Below, piece by piece: positions 37,622-47,745 of a DNA stretch of 64,000 nucleotides. How positions within the stretch are numbered: position 1 is the stretch's first letter; every line of letters begins with the position of its first letter. Below the pieces are notes generated by a model. The model had not been told where the DNA came from. It saw only the letters and a program-made list of their open reading frames with translations, and ran no database searches. Source of the DNA: Gemmatales bacterium (GTDB lineage Bacteria; Planctomycetota; Planctomycetia; Gemmatales; Gemmataceae); contig BPJP01000002.1 of NCBI GenBank assembly GCA_026004675.1, positions 62,001-126,000 on the forward strand, read 5' to 3'. A program made the translations under genes and the position numbers.

Positions 37622-38554
37622 ATGAGCGAAGCGACAATCACTCTCGATGACCGGGACGAAGCCCTGCAGATGTTCGGCAGCCGGGATCAGCACCTCCGCA
37701 CTTTACGTGACGCGTTGGGGGTGAGGTTCATTGCCCGTGGCAATTCGGTGTTGATCGAAGGGGATGCGGTACAAGTCAACAAAGCCGAGCGTGCCTTCCA
37801 GCAACTGCGTAAACTGTTGAAGCAACAGGGAAGCCTGTCTCCCGAAGATGTCGCTTCCGTGCTAAGTGTCGTCCAGGACCGGCAAGTGGTCGACACCCGC
37901 GCTGTGTTGGACGGCGTGAAGAACGTTCGGCCTCGCACCGACGGGCAGGGACGTTATTTGCAGGCGATGCTGCAACACGACCTGACCTTCTGCATCGGTC
38001 CCGCCGGGACTGGCAAAACATTCCTGGCGGTGGCGGTCGCCGTCAGCCTGCTGCGGCAGGGGCAGGTCAAGCGCATCGTCCTCGTCCGCCCCGCCGTGGA
38101 AGCAGGAGAACGGCTAGGCTTTTTACCCGGCGACATCGTCGCCAAGGTCAATCCGTATCTTCGCCCCCTTTTCGACGCCCTGAACGATTTGCTCGAACCG
38201 GAGCAGGTCAAGCGTTACATGGACAACGACGTCATCGAGGTAGTGCCATTGGCTTTCATGCGCGGTCGCACCCTCAATCATGCCGTGATCATTCTCGACG
38301 AAGGCCAAAATGCCACCATCCCGCAGATGAAGATGTTCTTGACACGCATGGGATCGGGATCGAAGATCATCGTGACCGGCGACATTACCCAGGTCGATCT
38401 ACCGAAACATATGCACAGCGGACTCATCGACGCCATTCACCGTTTTCGCAATTTCCGTGGCATCGCCATTGTCTACCTGGACGAACAGGACATCGTCCGC
38501 CATCCGTTAGTCCAAGAGATCGTCCAGGCATACGAGGAAAAGAAACCTCGCTAA
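37622..38554 (+). CDS. phoH: PhoH-family ATPase
   Basis: 310 residues. Walker A is GPAGTGKT (126-133), Walker B is VIILDEGQNATIPQMKMF, and a later motif is GSGSKIIVTGDITQVDLP. The N-terminal 100 residues hold a KH-like region. In bacteria phoH (ybeZ) commonly sits with a 7TM-HD gene and ybeY, linked to RNA and ribosome quality control. Here the 7TM-HD gene follows after 9 bases, but ybeY does not appear next. Confidence 0.93.
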   Translation: MSEATITLDDRDEALQMFGSRDQHLRTLRDALGVRFIARGNSVLIEGDAVQVNKAERAFQQLRKLLKQQGSLSPEDVASVLSVVQDRQVVDTRAVLDGVKNVRPRTDGQGRYLQAMLQHDLTFCIGPAGTGKTFLAVAVAVSLLRQGQVKRIVLVRPAVEAGERLGFLPGDIVAKVNPYLRPLFDALNDLLEPEQVKRYMDNDVIEVVPLAFMRGRTLNHAVIILDEGQNATIPQMKMFLTRMGSGSKIIVTGDITQVDLPKHMHSGLIDAIHRFRNFRGIAIVYLDEQDIVRHPLVQEIVQAYEEKKPR

Positions 38555-38563
38555 GAGGGCGTC

Positions 38564-40327
38564 ATGGCAAAAAAGCAACCAAGGCTGGGTCCGTGGAATG
38601 GCCGACTTCGTTCCGAGCGGGGCGAACCAGGCGTCTTGCCTCGCTGGCTGCAAGGCCCGGTCCTGTTGCGAATCGGCATCGTCGCCACCACCGTGCTGGC
38701 GATTTCCTCGCTGTGCTATTGGATCGGCCCGCCCTTCCCTTATCGTGTCGGTGAAATCTATCACCACGATCTTCGCGTCCGTTCCCACTTCAAGGTTGTC
38801 AATCAGGCAGAAACGGAAAAGAAACGAGACGAAAAGGTCGCGCAGCTCCCGCCGACTTTGCAAAACGATCCCGAAGCCCGTGCCCAAGCCAGGGAATCGG
38901 TACCTCCAGTGATTGAAGAATACCCTGTAGGTTTCACCTTGGTTCCAAGAGGGGAACCGATCACGGAACGGCAACTCTATCTGCTGGAACAAGAACACAA
39001 GGCGTTTGAAAAAGAACTAGGGGCCGTGGAACACCACCGCCGGTTTTTGGCCCTGTGTCTGGTGATGTCCTTGTTAGCGCTGTTCGTGGCGGTTTACGTG
39101 GCGTCGTACGAGCCATCCTTGGCAGACAATCTCGGCCGAATGTCCATGGTTTGCCTGGTCGTGGCGCTTTCGATCACGGCCACGCTGGTACTCAGCCGAG
39201 CTCCGTGGCACGCCGACGTTTTACCCATCACGGTGACGGCGATGATGTTTGCTCTCGCTTTCGATGCCCAGTTCGCTCTGCTGTTCTTGTTGACCCTGGC
39301 GGTGGCGACGGCGGTGGCATTGGGCAACGACGTGCGCATGCTGTTGATTTTGATGAGTGGCAGCGCGGTGGCAGTGTTATTCTTGCGGCGCTTGCGAACG
39401 CGGACGCAATTGGTCAAGGTCTCAGCTGCCGCGGGAATCGCCTTGATGGTCATGACCTTTACCGTGCAAATGTCCAGAGGGCAGTCCTGGAACCTGATTG
39501 CCTTCGACAGTCTTCGCAATCTGGTGTTCGGAACGCTGGCGGGGTTTTTGCTTGCAGGCAGCCTTCCACTTGCCGAACGCTGTTTCGGCATCATAACGGA
39601 TGTTACGTTGGCGGAACTCGCGGATGGCAGCCATCCCCTCTTGAAAGAACTGCTTCGTCGTGCCCCTGGTACGTACACCCACAGCATGATGGTGGCGACT
39701 TTGTCAGAAGCAGCGGCGGAAAGGATCGGCGCCAATCCCCTCCTGGCTCGTGTGGGGGCTTCGTTCCATGACATCGGCAAGATGCTCAAGCCTCACTATT
39801 TCATCGAGAACCAGCAAGGGGAAAACCGCCACGACGCCTTAGAGCCTGGTTTGAGTACCCTCATTATTATCGGCCATGTCAAGGACGGTGTGGCCTTGGC
39901 ACGACAATACAATCTCCCCTCCGTGGTCGTCGATTTTATCGAGCAGCATCACGGCACGACCTTGATCGAATATTTTTACCATGAGGCGGTGAAGCAGCGC
40001 GAGGAAGCGGGACACGGCAACGGGGAGTTGGAGTCATCGTTCCGCTATCCCGGCCCCAAACCACGTAGCCGGGAAGTCGGAATCGTCATGCTGGCCGACG
40101 CCGCCGAAAGTACCAGCCGGGCACTGAACGATCCCAACCCGAACAGCCTGCGCAAGCTGGTGCACGAGTTGCTGATGAAACGGTTGCTGGACGGCCAGTT
40201 CGATGAATCGGGGCTGAGCCTCACCGAATTGCACCTGATCGAAGAGAGTATCACCAAGAGCTTGACGGCCATGTTTCACTCGCGAATTCGCTATCCCGAC
40301 CAAAAAGCAGCCGAGGAAGCCAAATAG
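38564..40327 (+). CDS. pgpH: 7TM-HD membrane phosphodiesterase (PgpH-like)
   Basis: 587 residues. It has an N-terminal transmembrane helix, an extracytoplasmic 7TMR-HDED domain (about 65-155), seven hydrophobic helices (about 155-350), then a cytoplasmic HD domain with HSMMVATLSEAAAERIG and the H402-D403 pair in ASFHDIGKMLKP. A second histidine pair follows in EQHHGTTLIEYFYHEA. PgpH proteins cleave cyclic di-AMP; the substrate is inferred from family. The extracellular part is shorter than in Listeria PgpH. It is the last gene of the purA row. Confidence 0.9.
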   Translation: MAKKQPRLGPWNGRLRSERGEPGVLPRWLQGPVLLRIGIVATTVLAISSLCYWIGPPFPYRVGEIYHHDLRVRSHFKVVNQAETEKKRDEKVAQLPPTLQNDPEARAQARESVPPVIEEYPVGFTLVPRGEPITERQLYLLEQEHKAFEKELGAVEHHRRFLALCLVMSLLALFVAVYVASYEPSLADNLGRMSMVCLVVALSITATLVLSRAPWHADVLPITVTAMMFALAFDAQFALLFLLTLAVATAVALGNDVRMLLILMSGSAVAVLFLRRLRTRTQLVKVSAAAGIALMVMTFTVQMSRGQSWNLIAFDSLRNLVFGTLAGFLLAGSLPLAERCFGIITDVTLAELADGSHPLLKELLRRAPGTYTHSMMVATLSEAAAERIGANPLLARVGASFHDIGKMLKPHYFIENQQGENRHDALEPGLSTLIIIGHVKDGVALARQYNLPSVVVDFIEQHHGTTLIEYFYHEAVKQREEAGHGNGELESSFRYPGPKPRSREVGIVMLADAAESTSRALNDPNPNSLRKLVHELLMKRLLDGQFDESGLSLTELHLIEESITKSLTAMFHSRIRYPDQKAAEEAK

Positions 40328-40362
40328 CCTGGCTCGTCAACCCATCGTGTCGCCTTCTTCAT

Positions 40363-41571
40363 TTAGAAGATGATGGCGATCCCCGCATTCAAACCATCGA
40401 TCAGCCGAATCTGCCGTTCGAATCCAGGCGAGATCAAACCGAAGTCGAAGCTGACCGGTTTGGGCGAGGCGATCGTGTTGAAGAAGGCCATGAAGTTGTA
40501 ACCGATCCGTATTTGAACTCCTTCGATGGGATACCACCAGAGCTGTGCGTTGGCACCGACCTGCGGCACGAACGTCTGTCGCCGCTGGGTGCGATGGGCG
40601 GAAGTGAATCGGTCGCCGCGTTCGTATTTGGCACGTGCTTTGACGATGTCGGCGTAAAGCGCGACTTCACCTTCCAGGCTGATCGAAAACGTGCCCATCG
40701 GGGTATCGCCGAGGCGGTATTCGGTGCCTGCACCGAGGAACCCACCGTAAAGGCGGTTCGAGACTACGTTGCTGTAGATGGCGACATCGTCTGGACCGGC
40801 CACGGACGCGAGAATTGGGCCGTTTGCCGTCTGCACTTCTTCGACGCCAAACGAAACCGTTCGCCATTTGAAGCGTTCCCAAAAGGCGACGTGCCTGGGC
40901 CCCAACAAGCCGTAGCAACGGATGTCATCGGTCTGGAACATCGGCACGCGGGCGCGGAGATCGAATTGATCGTAGCGCTGGTTGAACTGGATGGTCATGA
41001 CCGAGGCGGCATTCCAGATGCCGTAGGTGGCAAACAGGTTGCCCAGGCCGGTGTTATCCGCCTGGCCGGCGTATTCAGGCGGAAAATTGAAGACGGGAGC
41101 GGTAATGAACGTATCAGCGAGGTTGGTGCCGCTGCGGAAAAGCGGACTGGCCAGGGTCGCTCCAGCCGTCAACTTGGTATCTTCCAAGTGCCACCAATGC
41201 ACGGTCATAACGAGGCCATTGCGGAAGCGCCATCCCGCGAAGGCATTGTAGCCGAGTTGGAAGTTTTCGGGGCCACTGACCATTTTGGCGTCCAGGGCTG
41301 GGGTGTTATTGCCCAGGAACTGGCCCACATTTCCCGTGATACTGCCGTCGGAGTCGAAGAACCCTCGCGTGGCGATCAGTTGTTCGTCGATCGGATTGGT
41401 CTGCCGCCAATACAAGAACTCGACGCCGAGGAAGAGCCCAGATTGATCGACCGGTCCCAAGGGAACCGGGTATTCGATCAGAGGCGGCGCATAATCCTGC
41501 GCTGGCGTTGTCGGCGCCATCCAGAACACGAGCGCCACAACCAACAATGGAACGCGAGTCTTCGTAAGCAT
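40363..41571 (-). CDS. BBP7-like outer-membrane beta-barrel protein
   Basis: 402 residues with a signal peptide (LLVVALVFWMAPTTPAQ). The segment GLFLGVEFLYWRQTNPID is typical of a planctomycete barrel family (BBP7). Alternating hydrophobic strands with aromatic girdles run throughout (QLGYNAFAGWRFRNGLVMTV; YNVSNRL-type turns), ending in a terminal strand rich in Ile/Phe (AGIAIIF) as expected for outer-membrane insertion. GGAGGA precedes ATG 41571. The role, pore or adhesin, is unknown. It is divergent from the glycine-rich repeat gene, 451 bases away. Confidence 0.7.
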   Translation of the reverse strand: MLTKTRVPLLVVALVFWMAPTTPAQDYAPPLIEYPVPLGPVDQSGLFLGVEFLYWRQTNPIDEQLIATRGFFDSDGSITGNVGQFLGNNTPALDAKMVSGPENFQLGYNAFAGWRFRNGLVMTVHWWHLEDTKLTAGATLASPLFRSGTNLADTFITAPVFNFPPEYAGQADNTGLGNLFATYGIWNAASVMTIQFNQRYDQFDLRARVPMFQTDDIRCYGLLGPRHVAFWERFKWRTVSFGVEEVQTANGPILASVAGPDDVAIYSNVVSNRLYGGFLGAGTEYRLGDTPMGTFSISLEGEVALYADIVKARAKYERGDRFTSAHRTQRRQTFVPQVGANAQLWWYPIEGVQIRIGYNFMAFFNTIASPKPVSFDFGLISPGFERQIRLIDGLNAGIAIIF

Positions 41572-42022
41572 CACCCCCGGTCCTCCCTGTCCGGCCGACC
41601 CCAATGAACCGCAAGCGGTTCGCGCGCATGCCGCGTCTGCCCCCATGCGCATGCGCCCAACTGATTAGCAGAGTGAAGGCCGCGGACTATAACGAGTGGA
41701 CGAAACATGTCAAGCGAACTTCTTCCGATTATTCCTAGGATATCGGTTATTTCGTTAGCCTGCTTTCGTCGTTTCTGTGGGAACGGAAGAATTTGCCGTT
41801 TGTACCGACTGGAATTGGCTTGAAGGCAGCTTGACGTGCCGGAAGAGGAGAATTCGCGGAATTCCCTTGACGAGGCAAGAAAGGCAAAGGAGAATGAGGT
41901 TGATTTCTTTGAAGGAGGCGCAAGTTTTCAAGTATCCAACGTTTGCATGGCAAGAGCGGTGCCCAAGGCAGCGCCACGGCATGGTGCTGGCGCTCTGTTA
42001 GCGTACAATTGAGGGTCTCCCA
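41572..42022. other. 451-base gap between the divergent BBP7-like and glycine-rich genes
   Basis: No gene seen. It must carry promoters for both surface-protein genes, but I could not single out convincing -35/-10 pairs. The first 150 bases are AT-richer than the surroundings. Confidence 0.4.
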
Positions 42023-43141
42023 ATGTTTACTACTCGTCTGGCTCGTGTATGCCTCGGGCTGGGGGGCGTTGTTGCCCTCCTCTTGCTCATTCCCACTGAA
42101 GGAAAAACCCAAGGCAAGATTACAACCAATCGCCGATTTACCGGTCCTCCGCAGTCTCGTCCCTTGCTCTTGCCCAAGCCCGTTCAACCCGCATTCTTTG
42201 GCGTACTCAATCCTGTCAATCCTCAGCCTTTGCTGGCCATCGGCGGGATTGGCGGAGCCTTCGCTGGCCAGATGGGCGGACAGCAGCAGGGAAACTTCGG
42301 CGGCAACTTTTCGGGAACGATCGGTGGAAACTTCAATGGAACCATTAACGGCAACTTCAATGGAACCATTGGCGGTAACTTTGATGGGACCATTGGCGGA
42401 AACTTCAATGGCATCGGCATCTTGAGTGCAGGAGCTGGTATTGGTGGCGGCATTGGCGGAGCCTTTGGCGGTTTTGGTGGATTGCCTGTCGCTGCTGCTG
42501 GACTCGGTGTCGCTTGCTTCGGATTCAACGGATTTGGCGGTGGCTTCAATGCCATCGGCGGTATCGGCGGAATTGGCGGCTTCAACGGTTTCGGTGGTGG
42601 CATCGGCGGCATCGGTGGCTTCAACGGTTTCGGTGGTGGCATCGGCGGCATCGGTGGCATTGGTGGCATTGGTGGGCTTGCCGGCATTGGCGGGCTGGGT
42701 GGTATCGGCGGCATCGCCGGTGGAATCGCAGGCGGAATTGCTGGCGGGCTGGCCGGTGGCAATCCCTTTATTACCGACTACCGCATGCAGCAGCCGGGCG
42801 GTTTCGTCTTCTGGAGCCAACCGAATGTTTCCCAACAACTCTTCCAGCAAACTTTCGCCGGACTCGGCGGCCAGTTTGGCGGCGGTTTCCAAGGTCTTGC
42901 CCAAGGAATCGTCGGCGGCTTCGGCATGCAAGGGCAATTCCAAGGTGGCTTCGCCGGCTTCGGCGGCGGATTCGCGGGATTTCCTGGTGGCTTCGGCGGC
43001 GGATTCGCGGGATTTCCTGGCGGTTTTGGTGGTGGATTTCGTGGCGGATTCGGCGGTGGATTTCGCGGCGGTTTCGGAGGTGGGTTCCGCGGCGGTTTCG
43101 GGGGCAAAGGCTTTGGCTTCGCTGGTAGCTACGGCGTCTAG
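42023..43141 (+). CDS. Secreted glycine-rich repeat protein
   Basis: 372 residues, signal peptide MFTTRLARVCLGLGGVVALLLL region. Three repeat zones follow. GNFxGTIxG is repeated about five times (residues 91-133), a parallel-beta-like pattern. IGG/IGGFNGFGG runs fill about 138-250 with short Ala stretches. Near the C terminus come GGFAGFPGG and then GGFRGGFGG repeats (about 310-365). A non-repetitive middle (NPFITDYRMQQPGGFVFW) separates them. It is probably a structural cell-surface or matrix protein; I do not know the family. GAGGGT precedes the ATG and a terminator follows. Low-complexity DNA makes long shadow frames on the other strand. Confidence 0.75.
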   Translation: MFTTRLARVCLGLGGVVALLLLIPTEGKTQGKITTNRRFTGPPQSRPLLLPKPVQPAFFGVLNPVNPQPLLAIGGIGGAFAGQMGGQQQGNFGGNFSGTIGGNFNGTINGNFNGTIGGNFDGTIGGNFNGIGILSAGAGIGGGIGGAFGGFGGLPVAAAGLGVACFGFNGFGGGFNAIGGIGGIGGFNGFGGGIGGIGGFNGFGGGIGGIGGIGGIGGLAGIGGLGGIGGIAGGIAGGIAGGLAGGNPFITDYRMQQPGGFVFWSQPNVSQQLFQQTFAGLGGQFGGGFQGLAQGIVGGFGMQGQFQGGFAGFGGGFAGFPGGFGGGFAGFPGGFGGGFRGGFGGGFRGGFGGGFRGGFGGKGFGFAGSYGV

Positions 43142-43178
43142 CCCCCTTCGTTCCGACTCGACAATCCGATGAAAACGG

Positions 43179-43217
43179 ACGGCCCATAGCATGTCTTCGC
43201 TGTGGGCCGTTTTTGTT
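43179..43217 (+). terminator. Rho-independent terminator after the glycine-rich gene
   Basis: 12-bp stem ACGGCCCATAGC (43179-43190) / GCTGTGGGCCGT (43199-43210) with one G-T wobble, an 8-base loop, then TTTTGTTT. Strong and correctly placed 38 bases after the stop. Confidence 0.85.
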
Positions 43218-43333
43218 TGCCGTCCAGCCCACTACATGCCTGACATACAACCACTCCGAATCGCACACCGACGGCGAGGTTTGCTACAGTAAGAAAGAGG
43301 CGCCAGATGTTTTCTGCAAAGTGATTGGACAAT

Positions 43334-45361
43334 ATGGCTGCTAGATTCGAACTTGTAAGTGAGTTTCGGCCTGCCGGCGATCAACCTCAAGCCATTGAAA
43401 GGCTCGTCTCTGGATTCGAGCAGGGCCAAAGATTTCAGACTTTGCTCGGCGTTACCGGTTCAGGAAAAACGTTTACCGCTGCTCACGTGGTAGCTCGATT
43501 GGGCAAGCCGACTCTCGTTTTGTCGCACAATAAGACGTTGGCGGCCCAGCTGTATAAAGAGTTCCGCGCCTTCTTTCCTAAAAATGCCGTCCATTACTTT
43601 GTCAGCTACTACGACTATTACCAGCCGGAAGCGTACATCCCGCAACGGGACATCTACATCGAAAAAGACGCCCTGATCAACGACAATATCGACCGTCTTC
43701 GGTTGGCTGCCACCAGTGCCTTGATGAGCCGTGAAGATGTGATTATCGTCGCCAGCGTTTCTTGCATCTATGGGTTAGGCTCCCCCGCCGACTACAAAAA
43801 CATGATGGTCCACTTGCCCCGTGGCGGTATGATCGAACGCGATCACCTGCTGCGCAAACTTGTGGACATCCAGTACGAACGAAACGACGTTGAGTTTTCG
43901 CGGGGCAAATTCCGCGTTCGCGGCGACGTCATCGAACTCTGGCCCGCCTATGAAGAATTCGGCTATCGCATCGAGTTTTTCGGAGATGAAGTCGATGCTC
44001 TTGCGGTCATCCATCCGGCGTCGGGTGACACGCTGAAAGAAGTCGAAGAAATTTACATTTACCCGGCAAAGCATTTCGTGACGCCTGACGAGCGCATTCA
44101 GGCAGCCGTCGAAGGGATTCGTGCTGAACTCGAGGATCGCCTGGCTTATTTCCGCAAAGAAGGAAAACTCCTGGAAGCGCAACGCCTGGCAGCGCGCACG
44201 CGCTACGACATGGAATTGCTTCTCGAAGTCGGGCATTGCCCGGGAATCGAAAATTACTCCCGCTGGTTTAGCGGTCGCAAGCCGGGCGAGCCTCCCTACA
44301 CGCTGATCGACTTTTTCCCCGAAGACTTCCTTACGATTGTGGACGAATCGCACGTGACTTTGCCCCAGGTCCGGGGCATGTATGCCGGCGATCATAGCCG
44401 AAAACAAACGCTTGTCGAGCACGGTTTTCGCCTTCCAAGTGCTTTGGACAATCGGCCGCTACGCTTTGAAGAATGGGAACAACGTCTCAAGTACGTTCTT
44501 TACATGTCGGCAACTCCGGGCGAGTACGAACTGGAACGTTCAGGGGGAGAAGTCGTCGAGCAGGTGATTCGACCCACGGGGTTGGTGGATCCTGTTTTGC
44601 ACGTCCGTCCAGCACGGGGACAGGTTCCCGACTTGATCAAAGAAATCCGCGCTCGAGCGGAAAAAAACGAACGTGTTCTCGTGACCACATTGACCAAACG
44701 GCTCGCGGAGGATTTGACGGCCTATTTTCAGGAAGCAAACGTCCGCTGCAAATGGCTTCATTCGGAGCTAGACGCCATTGAACGGGTGCAGATTCTGCGT
44801 GAATTGCGCGAGGGGGCTTTCGATGTTCTCGTCGGAGTCAACCTGCTTCGGGAGGGACTCGATTTGCCGGAAGTTTCTCTGGTGGCGATCCTCGACGCTG
44901 ACAAAGAAGGCTTTTTGCGGAGCGGCACCTCGCTGATACAGACGATCGGACGCGCAGCACGGAATGTCCATGCCGAGGTCATCCTTTATGCCGACAAAGT
45001 GACAGAGTCGATGCGGCAAGCGATCGACGAAACGCAACGGCGCCGAAAGCTGCAGCTGGAATACAACGCAGCTCACGGGATCACGCCGACGACTGTCAAG
45101 ACCGCGATCGGCGCTGGCATCGAAGAGGAGATCGAAGCGCGCAGATTCGTGCAGGAGATCGCGGGGAATTCGGCCAAGGATTTCGTCACGCAGGAGTATC
45201 TGGAAGAATTGCACCAGGAGATGCTGGCGGCGGCGGCGAATCTCGAATTCGAGCGCGCCGCTCAACTGCGCGATCGGATCGCCGAACTCAAAGGACAACC
45301 GGTTGCCAAACCCCAAGTGAAAAAGCCTCGCCGCAGCCGGCGCAAACGCAGCGTCAATTAG
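43334..45361 (+). CDS. uvrB: UvrABC excision nuclease subunit B
   Basis: 675 residues, normal for UvrB, the DNA-damage-verifying helicase-like subunit of nucleotide excision repair. Walker A is GVTGSGKT (39-46). The beta-hairpin region has [12 protein letters not shown], and motif VI is [17 protein letters not shown]-terminal UVR motif for UvrC binding is present ([18 protein letters not shown]). I chose ATG 43334; a TTG at 43325 adds three residues. The strongly basic tail [13 protein letters not shown] is longer than usual. Confidence 0.97.
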   Translation: MAARFELVSEFRPAGDQPQAIERLVSGFEQGQRFQTLLGVTGSGKTFTAAHVVARLGKPTLVLSHNKTLAAQLYKEFRAFFPKNAVHYFVSYYDYYQPEAYIPQRDIYIEKDALINDNIDRLRLAATSALMSREDVIIVASVSCIYGLGSPADYKNMMVHLPRGGMIERDHLLRKLVDIQYERNDVEFSRGKFRVRGDVIELWPAYEEFGYRIEFFGDEVDALAVIHPASGDTLKEVEEIYIYPAKHFVTPDERIQAAVEGIRAELEDRLAYFRKEGKLLEAQRLAARTRYDMELLLEVGHCPGIENYSRWFSGRKPGEPPYTLIDFFPEDFLTIVDESHVTLPQVRGMYAGDHSRKQTLVEHGFRLPSALDNRPLRFEEWEQRLKYVLYMSATPGEYELERSGGEVVEQVIRPTGLVDPVLHVRPARGQVPDLIKEIRARAEKNERVLVTTLTKRLAEDLTAYFQEANVRCKWLHSELDAIERVQILRELREGAFDVLVGVNLLREGLDLPEVSLVAILDADKEGFLRSGTSLIQTIGRAARNVHAEVILYADKVTESMRQAIDETQRRRKLQLEYNAAHGITPTTVKTAIGAGIEEEIEARRFVQEIAGNSAKDFVTQEYLEELHQEMLAAAANLEFERAAQLRDRIAELKGQPVAKPQVKKPRRSRRKRSVN

Positions 45362-45432
45362 CAGCCATCGGGACATCCGCCGCAACAACGCAAGAATGCT
45401 TTTGCACCATCGGGCTGTTCGGTCCCGGCTGG

Positions 45433-46656
45433 CTAAACCAGTCGAACGCGTTTGACCTGGCGACTGCCCCGACGCACGACGAGTCCATCGACGACGTTGA
45501 CGTTGGCTTTCGGATCGTTTATTTTTTCTCGCTTGTCGCCGATCGTGATGGCGCCCTGTTCGACCAGCCGCCTGGCTTCGTTTTTGCTTTTGGCGAGTTG
45601 CATGCGGCACAATAGTTCGCCGATCCACATGGCGCCGTCGGTCAAGTCGGCGCTCGGCACGTCGACCGATTCGACTTCGGTGGGGTCGTGTTTTTCGGAG
45701 AACCGCTTGCGAAATTCGTCGGCGGCAGCGTCGGCTTCCTTGATGCCGTAATAGAACTTGACGATCTCTTTGCCCAGCACTTCTTTCGCCTGGCGCGGAT
45801 GCAATTTCTGCCAGTCGATCAATTCGGCGATGCGCTCGGCGGGAAGATCCGTCAACAATTCGAACCACTCTCGCATCAATTCATCGGGAATGCTCATGGT
45901 CTTGGCGAACATGTCGTAGGCGGATTCGCCGACGCCGATGTAATTGCCCAGGCTTTTGCCCATGCGACGAACGCCGTCGAGGCCACGGAGGATGGGCAAA
46001 GTGATACAGACTTGCGGCTCCTGGCCCGCTTCCCGCTGCAAGTCCCGCCCAACCATCAGACTGAAAAGCTGTTCGCTGCCTCCCAGTTCGATATCCGCCC
46101 TCACTTCGACGCTGTCATGTCCCTGCATCAAGGGGTACAAGCACTCGTGGAGATAAATCGGGGTACCTTTTTTCAGCCTGTTTGTGAAGTCATCCCGCTC
46201 GAGCATGCGCTGGACGGTGATCTTGCTCGTGAGGGACAAGACATCCAGGAAACGAAATTTGCTGAACCATTCGCCATTGAACGCGACTTCCGTCTTTTGA
46301 ATGTCGATTACCTTGGCGACTTGTTTGAGGTAGTCGCGGGCATTGGCTTCGACTTGCTCCGGGGTCAGACGTTCGCGTGTTTTGTCTCGCCCGCTAGGGT
46401 CGCCCACGAGAGCTGTGTAGTTGCCGATGATCAACACCGCCTGGTGCCCCATCTGTTGAAATTCGCGGAGCTTGCGCAAAGGAACGGTGTGACCGAGGTG
46501 AACGTCGATCCCCGTTGGGTCGATGCCGTACTTCACGCGAAGTGGTTTTCCCGTTTTCAGACTGCGTTCCAGTTTCTGGCGCAATTCCGCTTCCGGTTCG
46601 ATCGCGGCGACACCGCGGCGAATGCGTGCCATTTGTTCGTCAACGGGTGGAAACAT
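45433..46656 (-). CDS. tyrS: Tyrosyl-tRNA synthetase
   Basis: 407 residues of the class I TyrRS. HIGH is HLGH (53-56) in DVHLGHTVPLRKL, and KMSKS reads RMGKSLGN. A C-terminal S4-type RNA-binding domain follows (MQLAKSKNEARRLVEQGAI). The MGKS form and the length fit the TyrZ-like bacterial subgroup. It follows the CHAD gene on the same strand with a 113-base gap. Confidence 0.95.
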   Translation of the reverse strand: MFPPVDEQMARIRRGVAAIEPEAELRQKLERSLKTGKPLRVKYGIDPTGIDVHLGHTVPLRKLREFQQMGHQAVLIIGNYTALVGDPSGRDKTRERLTPEQVEANARDYLKQVAKVIDIQKTEVAFNGEWFSKFRFLDVLSLTSKITVQRMLERDDFTNRLKKGTPIYLHECLYPLMQGHDSVEVRADIELGGSEQLFSLMVGRDLQREAGQEPQVCITLPILRGLDGVRRMGKSLGNYIGVGESAYDMFAKTMSIPDELMREWFELLTDLPAERIAELIDWQKLHPRQAKEVLGKEIVKFYYGIKEADAAADEFRKRFSEKHDPTEVESVDVPSADLTDGAMWIGELLCRMQLAKSKNEARRLVEQGAITIGDKREKINDPKANVNVVDGLVVRRGSRQVKRVRLV

Positions 46657-46769
46657 CGCTCTGCCGACTCGTCCGTTTCTGTTGTGTCAAATTCCCTTTG
46701 CAGATCGCAAACGACTCTGCCGTTGCCATCGTGCATGCCAAGTAATTTATCAATTCGCGCCGAGGTTGT

Positions 46770-47711
46770 TTATGTTTTGCCTGGGGACGCAGCTTTGACA
46801 AGTTTCTTGAGTTGCTCACCGGCGTGCGCTCGAAGCCACGATTGGTGCCATTTCAGGAAGCGACGTTTTTCGGCAGGCAGGCGTTGCCGGTGGAACTTGA
46901 GCAGCACGTCCAACACGGGGCGAAAACGCGGCCACTTTTCCGGCCAGCCTCTCCTCAGCTTTTCTTTCAAGTCCGCCAGTTTCGCCTCCGCGACGTAGCT
47001 GTCGTTTACTTTGCCGAGGATTTCCTGCATGGCTTCGACCATCGGATACAGTCGGCTGCGAAATTCGGGTGCAAAGCATTTTGCGAAGAGTTCCATCGTG
47101 TAGCGCAGTCGTTTGCCGCTCTTGCGAATCTCGTGCAAATCGGCGGGGTCGTTCAGGTCGCCGCGAAGCGTTTTCGCAAAGCGCTGGTAATGTTCCAGCA
47201 CGGACTGGCTGGCGAAATCGCGCAACAATCGGCGGTTGGCTCTGGCCGAATCGTCGATCGACCCCATCACTTTGGCACGAAGATCCGCAAAGCATTGGAG
47301 AAGAGGCTTGCCTACTTTGTCGAGTTTTTTCTGGGCCTGGGAACGTGCTTGAAAGCCGTAGCCGAACAGGAAATCGCGCCCCGGCTCCGTGCCGCAGTGC
47401 CGGTCGAGTTCGAGCAGGAAGACGTCCCAATCGCGCACCGAGCCGGCGGCACGGCGTAGCCGACGCAGGCGATGACGGATTTTATCATGAAGCCGGCGGG
47501 GCAAACACGAAACAAAGACATCCAGCGCCGCACCGACGCGGCGCAGGCCGACCCGGAGTTGATGCACGTTTTCCGGATCGCGGTCCGGTTCCTCAAGGGA
47601 TGCTTTCAAATAACGATAGACCACGCCAAGGCGAATATCGAGCGCAGTCCGTGCCGCTTCTGGCACGGGAGTATCCGCGTTCAGTCCGGTGATCCATTTC
47701 CCTTCTGCCAT
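46770..47711 (-). CDS. CHAD-domain protein
   Basis: About 313 residues, a single CHAD domain: paired helical bundles rich in conserved His, Arg and Lys (ENVHQLRVGLRRVGAALD, RRAAGSVRDWDVFLLELD, LHEIRKSGKRLRYTMELF). CHAD domains bind polyphosphate. I chose ATG 47711 because GGAAAG lies at proper spacing; in-frame ATGs at 47759 and 47783 would overlap the GTPase gene just upstream. No CYTH (triphosphate-tunnel) domain is attached. It lies immediately downstream of the dynamin-like GTPase gene and is probably co-transcribed. Confidence 0.88.
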   Translation of the reverse strand: MAEGKWITGLNADTPVPEAARTALDIRLGVVYRYLKASLEEPDRDPENVHQLRVGLRRVGAALDVFVSCLPRRLHDKIRHRLRRLRRAAGSVRDWDVFLLELDRHCGTEPGRDFLFGYGFQARSQAQKKLDKVGKPLLQCFADLRAKVMGSIDDSARANRRLLRDFASQSVLEHYQRFAKTLRGDLNDPADLHEIRKSGKRLRYTMELFAKCFAPEFRSRLYPMVEAMQEILGKVNDSYVAEAKLADLKEKLRRGWPEKWPRFRPVLDVLLKFHRQRLPAEKRRFLKWHQSWLRAHAGEQLKKLVKAASPGKT

Positions 47712-47745
47712 TCGCTTTCCAGCGGGTCGATCGGTTTCGGACTGG

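Noticed and set aside
42310..42420. Regular DNA repeats considered as a CRISPR-like or tandem-repeat array
   Set aside because: They are in frame, encode GNFxGTIxG peptide repeats and vary at third codon positions, so they are protein repeats.
41747..43192. 481-residue minus-strand open frame opposite the glycine-rich gene (Ala/Thr/Glu-rich)
   Set aside because: It is the reverse-frame shadow of GGC/GGA-rich repeat DNA. The plus-strand protein has a signal peptide, ribosome site and terminator; this one has none.
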